47,876 bases of DNA from Acidimicrobiales bacterium (GTDB lineage: Bacteria; Actinomycetota; Acidimicrobiia; Acidimicrobiales; UBA8190): the NCBI GenBank assembly GCA_030040015.1, contig JASHUM010000014.1, positions 1 through 47,876 of the forward strand. Direction: 5' to 3'. Positions 41,668 through 47,876 of this stretch are shown piece after piece. Below the pieces are notes generated by a model. It saw only the letters and a program-made list of their open reading frames with translations. It made no database searches and was not told the DNA's origin. Each line of letters starts with the position of its first letter. Within the stretch, counting starts at the first letter, position 1. The position numbers and the translations under genes were made by a program.

Positions 41668-44600
41668 TCAGCCGGCGACGGCGGTCATCTGGGCCATGGC
41701 CCGCAGCGCGCCGGCCCGGGCCCGGGCCAGGTCGGCTCCGGCCACGACGTGCTCGAGCGGTTCGGTGCCGCCCAGGAAGAGCAGCACGGCTCCGGTCACC
41801 GGCTGCCCGGTGGCGGCTTCGGCTGCTTCGGCGTATGCGGCCACCTGCACGCTGTAGCGCTCGACCAGTGCCGCCAGGGCGCTTGCGCCGGCCAGCCGGT
41901 CGGTCTTGTAGTCCACCACCACCAACCCGTCGTCCTCCTCGACGAGCAGGTCGGCGAAGCCCTCGAAGACGGCCTCGTGGGCGGCGGCGGGGATGGCGGC
42001 GCCGAGGTACACCTCTTTGTGGTGCCGACGGGTCGCGGCGCGCCGGAGCGTGGACGTTTCGAGCGCGGCCTGCACCATGCGTGCCACGTCGTCTGCGTGC
42101 TCGGCAACGCCGTGCGCCATCGCCCGGCGTCGTGCCACCTCGGTCGCCCGCTCCCCGGTCACGTCACAGCCGGTGGCGAAGTCGATGACGGCCAACGCCC
42201 CGTGCACAGCCCGCCCGATGTCGAGACCGACGTCGGCCCGGCGCCGCTCCCCGGGCCCGAGCGCCGTGGCCAGAGGATCGGACTCGGGGGCGGAGGTGTC
42301 GGGCGCGGGGCCATCCCCATCCTCGTGGGAAAGGGCGCTCGCCGTGGCCAGGGGCAGGGCCCGCAGGCGGGCCAGCAGGGCGGTGCGAGCCGAGCTCCAC
42401 TCCTCGGACTCGGTGGCGAACTGCCGCACCGCTTCGTCCTCGGCGTCGTCGGCGCCATGCGTGGCACCGAACACCCGCTCCACCGCGGCGATGTCGCCAG
42501 CGGGCGCGTCGTGGCCGGTGGGCGACGACCGCGGCGCACCGGGGAGCCGGCGCCACAGGAGTGGGTTGGCGCGGCACAAGGCGTCGAGCGCCGCCCCGTG
42601 GCTGGTGTCGGGCGTTCCGCTTCGGCTCCGATGGTGCAGGCACAGCACGAGATGGTCCCTGGCCCGGGTCATGGCCACGTACAGCAGGCGCACCCGCTCC
42701 AGGCGATCGAGCGTCTTGTCGGTGTCGGCCAGGGCGCTGAAGCCGGTTGATCGAAGGTTGACCCCGAGGTTCACCTCGACGCCGCCGTCGTCGCGCCACA
42801 GCACGGCGTCGGGACGGTGCCCCGACGCCTCGTCGCGTTCGAGGCCCGCCACCACCACCAAGGGGAACTCGAGGCCCTTGGCGCCGTGCACGGTCATGAT
42901 CCGCACCGCGTCGTCGTCGGGCTCGGGCGGCCCCAAGATGGCGGCCCGCCCGTCGCCTTGGCGCTGGAGCTCGGCCCACCGCAGGAACTCGTGCAGCGAT
43001 CCGCCCGAGCTGTCGTCGAAGAGCCGGGCCTGGTCGGCCAGCCACCGCAGGCGTTGCCATCGCTGGCGCGGCCGTCGCTCGGCGAAGGCCAGTTCGTAGC
43101 TGCCGAGGGCCTCGGTGGCGGCCAGCACCATGTCCGAGGGGTCGGCCCACCAGCGGCGGTGGTGCAGCTCGAGCACGACCGCCATGGCCCGGGCCACGGG
43201 GTGGCCGGCCAGCCTTTCGGGCACGGCAGCACGCGGGTCCCATGAACCGCCGCCCGCCCGCCACGCCACCAGGTCGTCGTCGCCGCAGGCCAGGCCGGGC
43301 GAGCGCAGCGCAGCCAGCACGGACACGGCATCGGAAGGCTCGTCGGCGGCGGCCAGCGTGCACAACACGTCGCGCACCTCGTCGGATCCCCACAGCAGGG
43401 CCGCACCCTCGAGGCGATAGGGGATGCCGGCGCTGTCCAAGGCCTCCTCCAGGGCGGGAAGGCTGTTGCGGGTGGGGATGAGCACCGCCGCGTCCCGCCA
43501 CCGGAGCGGCCGAGCCGTCGCGCTCGGGTCCTCGGGGTGCGAGACCGGCCACGACTCGGAAACGGCGAGGCGCAGCGCCTCTGCCACGTCGGCAGCAGCT
43601 GCCCTTCTGATCTCCCCCATCGATGCGTCGACGGGACCACCGAGGGCGACGACCGGAGGCAGGCCCAGCCCGGGGGGTTCCGGTTCGCCCGGTCCCATCC
43701 CGGCCAGGGTGAGCTGCACCCCGCCGTGCCGCACGTCGCCCGACAGCGGGGCGCGCCGGGCGTCAATGGCGCGGTAGCTCGCTTGGCCCGGGACCGGGTC
43801 CTCTCCGAACAGGACAGGGAACACGGTGTTCACGAACCGGACCACGCCGGGCACGGACCGGAAGTTCGACGACAGCACCACCTCGCCGCCCACCGCCGTG
43901 CACACCTGCTCGAACACGGTGATGTCCGCTCGGCGGAACCGGTAGATCGACTGCTTGGGGTCACCCACGACGAAGAGGGCGCCGGGCCGGGCCGAAGCGA
44001 GGTCCCCGTCACCTTCGACGGCCGAGGCCAGCCAGGCGGCCAGGTCGACCTGGATGGGGTCGGTGTCCTGGAACTCGTCGACGAGCAACCGCCGGTAGCG
44101 CTGCCGCAGGGCGCTTCGCGCCGGCGCGTCGTCGTGCAGCACCCGCCGGGCCTGCACCAGCAAGTCGTGGAAGCTCAGCCTGCCCTCGGTGGCCCGGGCT
44201 TCTGCCGAGGCCAACGTGAAGGCGCCCAGGCGGGCGACCAGGTCGGCGAGCACCGGCGCCCGCAGCGAGTCGAGCGCCGCCTGGCGCGTCTCCTCGGCGG
44301 CGGCGCAGGCGACGCGCACCTCGGCGGCACGACCGTCCCAGTGCTCGGCCCTGCCGTAGGTGGTCGAGAACCTGGGCAACGAGACGAGCAGCGGCAAGGC
44401 CGCGTCCGGGTCGCCCGCGGCGGCCCCGAGCGCGGCGCGGGCGGGACGCAGCGCCTGGCGCAGGTGGCGCAACAGGCCGTCGTCCTCGTCGGTGCACAGC
44501 TCTTCCATGCCGAGCGCGCCGTCGAGGGCCTCGACCACGGGGGCGACGTCGAGCACCGGCCACTGCTCCACGGGGGAGCGCGCCGCCTCGAGCAGGGCCT

Positions 44601-45168
44601 GGCCGCCGTCGTCGAGGCGGTCCCAGTGCCGGTGCAGGCACCAGGCCAGCTCGGCGATGGCCGCTTGTCCCAGCCCGAGCACGAAGCCCCGCAGGAGCAT
44701 CGTCTCTGCGCCCGGGTCGTCGAGCAGGTCGTCGGCGAAGAGCGCCAAGCGCTCCTCCAGGTCGACGCGCTCGGAGAGCTCGTCCATGACGTCGAACCCC
44801 GGAGGCAGGCCGGCGGCGAGCACGTGCTCGACGAGGATGCGCTGGGCGAAGGCGTGCAGCGTCGACACGGCCGCCTCGTCGACTTCGGCCAGCGCGCCGC
44901 GCAGGCCGGGATGTCCCGGTTCGGCCGCCGACGCCCGGGCCAGCTCTTCGGCCAGCCGGGTCCGCAGCTCGGCGGCGGCGGCCTCGGTGAAGGTGATGAC
45001 GGCGACCTCGCGCAGCGCCGTGCCGGTACGGACCAGCTCCACGACCCGGCCGACCAGCGCGCTCGTCTTGCCCGTACCGGCGCCGGCCACCACCACCATG
45101 GAACGGTCGAGCTCCTCGGCGATGCGCCGGCGGGCCTCGGCGTCGGGGAGCACGGGTGGCGCCGTCAC
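41668..45168 (-). CDS. addA: UvrD/RecB-type helicase-nuclease (AddA-like)
   Basis: A 1166-residue helicase-nuclease that unwinds and trims broken DNA ends for recombination. Walker A AGAGTGKTS is at about 28-36. Also seen are VITFTEAAAAELRTRL, VSTLHAFAQRIL, LLVDEFQDTDPIQ (Walker B), VGDPKQSIYRFRRADI, VRIMTVHGAKGLEFPLVVVAG and LLYVAMTRARDHLVL. The C-terminal nuclease has FEGFADLLVEEDDGLVVVDYKTDR, with the Asp and D-Y-K of a PD-(D/E)xK site. The GTG at 45168 overlaps the TGA of the upstream addB-like gene (GTGA). A much longer open frame upstream is only a shadow of addB. Confidence 0.9.
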   Translation of the reverse strand: MTAPPVLPDAEARRRIAEELDRSMVVVAGAGTGKTSALVGRVVELVRTGTALREVAVITFTEAAAAELRTRLAEELARASAAEPGHPGLRGALAEVDEAAVSTLHAFAQRILVEHVLAAGLPPGFDVMDELSERVDLEERLALFADDLLDDPGAETMLLRGFVLGLGQAAIAELAWCLHRHWDRLDDGGQALLEAARSPVEQWPVLDVAPVVEALDGALGMEELCTDEDDGLLRHLRQALRPARAALGAAAGDPDAALPLLVSLPRFSTTYGRAEHWDGRAAEVRVACAAAEETRQAALDSLRAPVLADLVARLGAFTLASAEARATEGRLSFHDLLVQARRVLHDDAPARSALRQRYRRLLVDEFQDTDPIQVDLAAWLASAVEGDGDLASARPGALFVVGDPKQSIYRFRRADITVFEQVCTAVGGEVVLSSNFRSVPGVVRFVNTVFPVLFGEDPVPGQASYRAIDARRAPLSGDVRHGGVQLTLAGMGPGEPEPPGLGLPPVVALGGPVDASMGEIRRAAAADVAEALRLAVSESWPVSHPEDPSATARPLRWRDAAVLIPTRNSLPALEEALDSAGIPYRLEGAALLWGSDEVRDVLCTLAAADEPSDAVSVLAALRSPGLACGDDDLVAWRAGGGSWDPRAAVPERLAGHPVARAMAVVLELHHRRWWADPSDMVLAATEALGSYELAFAERRPRQRWQRLRWLADQARLFDDSSGGSLHEFLRWAELQRQGDGRAAILGPPEPDDDAVRIMTVHGAKGLEFPLVVVAGLERDEASGHRPDAVLWRDDGGVEVNLGVNLRSTGFSALADTDKTLDRLERVRLLYVAMTRARDHLVLCLHHRSRSGTPDTSHGAALDALCRANPLLWRRLPGAPRSSPTGHDAPAGDIAAVERVFGATHGADDAEDEAVRQFATESEEWSSARTALLARLRALPLATASALSHEDGDGPAPDTSAPESDPLATALGPGERRRADVGLDIGRAVHGALAVIDFATGCDVTGERATEVARRRAMAHGVAEHADDVARMVQAALETSTLRRAATRRHHKEVYLGAAIPAAAHEAVFEGFADLLVEEDDGLVVVDYKTDRLAGASALAALVERYSVQVAAYAEAAEAATGQPVTGAVLLFLGGTEPLEHVVAGADLARARAGALRAMAQMTAVAG

Positions 45169-47876
45169 GGCGTGCTCCTGGCGCCAGGCGCGGACGGTCC
45201 CGGCCCGAAGCGCACGGAACGCACGACCATGCCGGGGAGGGGCTCGGGCACTTGGACGTCGAGCAGGTCGGCGACCGGGGCCAGCTCGGGCCGGGCGCGC
45301 TTGGCCGCCCACTGCCGGTCGCGGATGGCCGGGCAGACGACGTCGAAGTCGCAGTAGAGACAGACGTCGAAGCCGGTGTCGCGCTGCGCCCCCGGGATGC
45401 CAGGAAAGCAGCCGGCGTCGACACCCCGGGCGATGCGGGCCACGACCTCGGTGAAGTGGCGCTCGACCGGCTCCGTGACCTCCAGCTGATAGCGGGCGGC
45501 CAACCGCTCGGCAGAGACCATCCAGTACCTGGCCACTATGGCGCCGTCCCACCCCAGCGCCTGGCGCGCCGCCATGGCGTAGAGCGGCAGCTGCAGGCGC
45601 TTGCCCCCTTCGAGCGGGTCCTCCTTCAGATCGGCGATGGCGCGCTGTTTGCCGGTCTTGTAGTCCGAGACCACCAGCTCGCCCCCCGGGCCCCGGTCGA
45701 CCCGGTCCACTCGGCCGCGAAATCGCACCTCCCCGCCGCCGGACAAGCGCACGAGAAGGGGAGGGGCGTCGTCGTCCTCGTCCCCGAAGGAGAGCTCGGC
45801 GGCCAGAGGCTCGAGCCCCTCTTCCTCGGCGAAGAACAGATGCAGGTCGCGGCCGATGGCAGCCCGGTCGAGGCGCCACAACAGCGCCTTGCCCACGATG
45901 CCCCCGGCGTCGGCCTCGTCGAGGTGCTCCTCGGCGATCTCGACCAGGCGCTCCAGCGAGCGCGGGGCACCGGCGACCCGCTCGCCGACGTACTGCTCGA
46001 GCACGGCGTGGACCAGCGAGCCGCGGTCGCGGGCCTCGATCCGCCACAGATCCTCGGGCAGCCGACGTCGTTCGATCCCCAGGACCCGGGAGAAGAGGAA
46101 CTTCCGCGGGCACTCGGCGTACACCTCGAGGCGGGTGGCGGACACCGGCCGCGCCGGGTCGAAGGGTGTGACCTGGCCCGTGCGCAGCAGCCCGTCGAAG
46201 CGCGTGAAGGCGTCGCTGGCACGAGACCGGACGGCCTCCAACCCGGTGCCCAGGCGGGGATCGAGCCGGGCTGGCGGGCTCAGCCCGGGGGCCAGGCCGG
46301 CGTCGACCCAGGCGTCGAGCGCACGCAACCGGCGCTCCCCGGCGGACAGCGGCGGGCCGCCCCCCCGCAACGAGGCGGCCAGCGACTCGACCCGCCGCAA
46401 CGACGGCGAGCCGAGCATGGCCAAGAACCGGCTCGGGACTTGGACCCGGCCGGTGCGGCTGTCGACGGCGGGGTGGGTCACCACCCGGCGCTCGGACGCC
46501 GCGGCCAAGGCGTCTTCCACGTCGGCCCGCATCTGTTCCTGGCGGGCGGCGCGGGTCCGCAGCGCGCCGGAGGCGTCGAGGGCACGCAGCTCGTCCGGGA
46601 GCAGCGCGTCGTCGGCGGCGCGCCCCGGCACCAAGGCGTCGGCCATCCCCACGAGCACCACCGAGCGAAAGGCCACGCCCCGGGCGCGGTCGAATGGTGC
46701 CACGAGCACGCCGTCGCCCACGCCCCCCGTCGGCACGTCGGCCAGGTCGAGGTGGTGGTGCTCGAGCTCGGCCCGAAGCGCCCGGCGGAAGCCGGCCAGG
46801 TCGACGCCGGCCGAGAGCGCATCGAGCTCGGCCAGGGACGCTGCCACGTCGGCCACCTGCGCGAGCGCCGAGCGTTGCTCGGCCGGCCAGCAGGCGTCGG
46901 GGCGGTCGTCGACGTAGCGGGCCAGTTTCTCGACCGCCCAGGCCGCCCACGCGCTCCATCGCATCCGGCCGTTGGGGACGGCCCGGGCCAGGTCCTCGAC
47001 GAAGTCGGCCAGCGACAGGGCGTCCGGGGCGTCGTGCGGCTGGCGTCCGGCCAGACGCTCGAGCCGTGTCCGCCACTGGAGCAGTCCACGTACCACACCG
47101 GCCTCGGCGGAGAGCAGGTTCCACCGGCTCACCGGCACCGGCCGCCCTTCGGGCCCGGTGCGCAGGGGAGCCGAGGCCAGCCAGGCGAGGACCTGCGGTC
47201 GCTGCCAGTCGCCTCCGGCCAGCTCGAGAAGTCCGAGCAGGGCGCGCCCCGGGCCGGTCCCGTCGAGCCGGCGCAGCTGTGGCCCGTGGCCGGGCACGTC
47301 GGCGGCGGAGAGCTCCTGGTGGAGCAGGCGGGCATAGCCAGGACCGGGAGGATGGAGGATCGCCTGTCGCCATAGGGGGATCCCGTCCTCGGCGCCCGCC
47401 AGCACCAGGCGCACCGCCGCCCGGGCCTCCTCGGCGGAGTCGCTGCAGGCCCAGCGCTCGGTGGCGTCGGCCCGAGCCGCAGGCGGCGCCGACCGGGACG
47501 GGACCCGTCGGGCCAAGGCCGAGAGGAGCTCTGCGTCGGCGGGGCCGTCCGCCGCCCCGGGCACGACGACGAGCGATCCCAGCTCGGCCGGGAGCGCGGA
47601 CCCGGAGCGCAGGACGTCGAGCGCGGCCTGGCGAAGGTCGGCGGGGTCGGCCAGTCCGTGCTCGTGCAACCGGTGCCGCACGGCCACGAGCAGCGCCACC
47701 ACCTCGGCGCCCCGCACCGGCTGGCGGGCGAGCCCCTCGAGCGTGGCGGGCGGCAAGCGGCGCAACTCGACGAAGGCCCGTTGCACGGCGGCCAGGGTCC
47801 CGGGGTGCGAAGCCAACCGGGCCCACACCTCGGGCCGGCCGGCAGCAGTCGCCCGGATCACCTCGGCCTCGACGAC
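45165..47876 (-). CDS. addB: AddB-like PD-(D/E)XK nuclease (5' end beyond the window)
   Basis: At least 903 residues; the reading frame continues through the right edge. An inactive-helicase-like body (LVVVPGAADGPADAELLSAL, FRSVVLVGMADALVPGR, RVVTHPAVDSRTG) precedes the nuclease: FDPARPVSATRLEVYAECPRKFLFSRVLGI, VRFRGRVDRVDRGPGGELVVSDYKTGK and QLPLYAMAAR. One Cys in AECPRKF and three in CLYCDFDVVC are spaced as in the AddB iron-sulfur nuclease. I see no Walker A in the visible part. It overlaps the addA-like gene by 4 nt and forms an AddAB-type complex with it. Confidence 0.88.
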   Translation of the reverse strand, partial: VVEAEVIRATAAGRPEVWARLASHPGTLAAVQRAFVELRRLPPATLEGLARQPVRGAEVVALLVAVRHRLHEHGLADPADLRQAALDVLRSGSALPAELGSLVVVPGAADGPADAELLSALARRVPSRSAPPAARADATERWACSDSAEEARAAVRLVLAGAEDGIPLWRQAILHPPGPGYARLLHQELSAADVPGHGPQLRRLDGTGPGRALLGLLELAGGDWQRPQVLAWLASAPLRTGPEGRPVPVSRWNLLSAEAGVVRGLLQWRTRLERLAGRQPHDAPDALSLADFVEDLARAVPNGRMRWSAWAAWAVEKLARYVDDRPDACWPAEQRSALAQVADVAASLAELDALSAGVDLAGFRRALRAELEHHHLDLADVPTGGVGDGVLVAPFDRARGVAFRSVVLVGMADALVPGRAADDALLPDELRALDASGALRTRAARQEQMRADVEDALAAASERRVVTHPAVDSRTGRVQVPSRFLAMLGSPSLRRVESLAASLRGGGPPLSAGERRLRALDAWVDAGLAPGLSPPARLDPRLGTGLEAVRSRASDAFTRFDGLLRTGQVTPFDPARPVSATRLEVYAECPRKFLFSRVLGIERRRLPEDLWRIEARDRGSLVHAVLEQYVGERVAGAPRSLERLVEIAEEHLDEADAGGIVGKALLWRLDRAAIGRDLHLFFAEEEGLEPLAAELSFGDEDDDAPPLLVRLSGGGEVRFRGRVDRVDRGPGGELVVSDYKTGKQRAIADLKEDPLEGGKRLQLPLYAMAARQALGWDGAIVARYWMVSAERLAARYQLEVTEPVERHFTEVVARIARGVDAGCFPGIPGAQRDTGFDVCLYCDFDVVCPAIRDRQWAAKRARPELAPVADLLDVQVPEPLPGMVVRSVRFGPGPSAPGARSTP

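Noticed and set aside
41668-47826. A single 2052-codon open frame on the minus strand
   Set aside because: Only the last 1166 codons match a helicase-nuclease. The upstream part is the wrong frame of the addB-like gene, and the GTGA overlap marks the true start at 45168.

Overview
The window is very GC-rich, uses many GTG starts and is packed with short-gap or overlapping genes. It looks like the chromosome of a high-GC actinobacterium (Actinomycetota). Several traits fit that: a small acyl-CoA carboxylase epsilon-like protein, an aspartokinase gene with an internal beta-subunit start, ethylmalonyl-CoA pathway enzymes, and a serine tRNA and SRP RNA just before dnaX. The protein styles resemble Acidimicrobiia, but that placement is an inference. 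There are no rRNA genes, CRISPR arrays or recognisable transposases.

Left edge (1-1340): accessory DNA. A partial TcmP gene and its usual partner, a DUF5131 (phage Gp37/Gp68-type) gene, overlap on the minus strand. Next to them is the 5' half of a tRNA-Ser(CGA) that stops exactly at the end of the anticodon loop. I read this as the junction of an element integrated into a tRNA gene.

1340-6564: housekeeping genes. These are tadA, an unknown two-TM protein, two VOC-fold proteins, tRNA-Ser(GGA), SRP RNA, dnaX and recR. A strong hairpin closes recR.

6865-9955: a second accessory patch. It holds a beta-class DNA methyltransferase with an extra C-terminal domain and an overlapping unknown protein with a possible nuclease-like motif, so it is a candidate restriction-modification pair. 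A 17-bp-period tandem repeat lies upstream. A divergent small unknown gene follows, with a hairpin leader.

9980-13037 and 24505-29195: acyl-CoA metabolism. Thiolase, crotonyl-CoA carboxylase/reductase, methylmalonyl/ethylmalonyl-CoA epimerase, propionyl-CoA carboxylase beta plus a small epsilon-like subunit, ethylmalonyl-CoA mutase and 3-hydroxybutyryl-CoA dehydrogenase together cover much of the ethylmalonyl-CoA pathway (acetyl-CoA assimilation).

13058-15955: an ECF sigma factor with an overlapping membrane protein (putative anti-sigma) and a divergent secreted DUF5666-like repeat protein. The two divergent promoters carry the same motif, TGTGAC-N16-CGATG, which predicts autoregulation and a direct target.

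15973-24251: a minus-strand seven-gene run built around a branched-chain-amino-acid-type ABC transporter. It has LivG, LivF, a LivH-LivM fusion and a lipoprotein binding protein with a repetitive Gly-Ser-Thr linker. Interleaved are a cell-surface anchored protein, a two-TM protein and a membrane-tethered beta-propeller. This is the most unusual multi-gene arrangement in the window.

29274-47876: an S51-like peptidase, two cyclophilins, lysC-asd-putA, an NDH-2, a fused E1 alpha/beta 2-oxoacid dehydrogenase, rmuC and AddAB-type recombination helicase-nucleases. The addB-like gene runs off the right edge.
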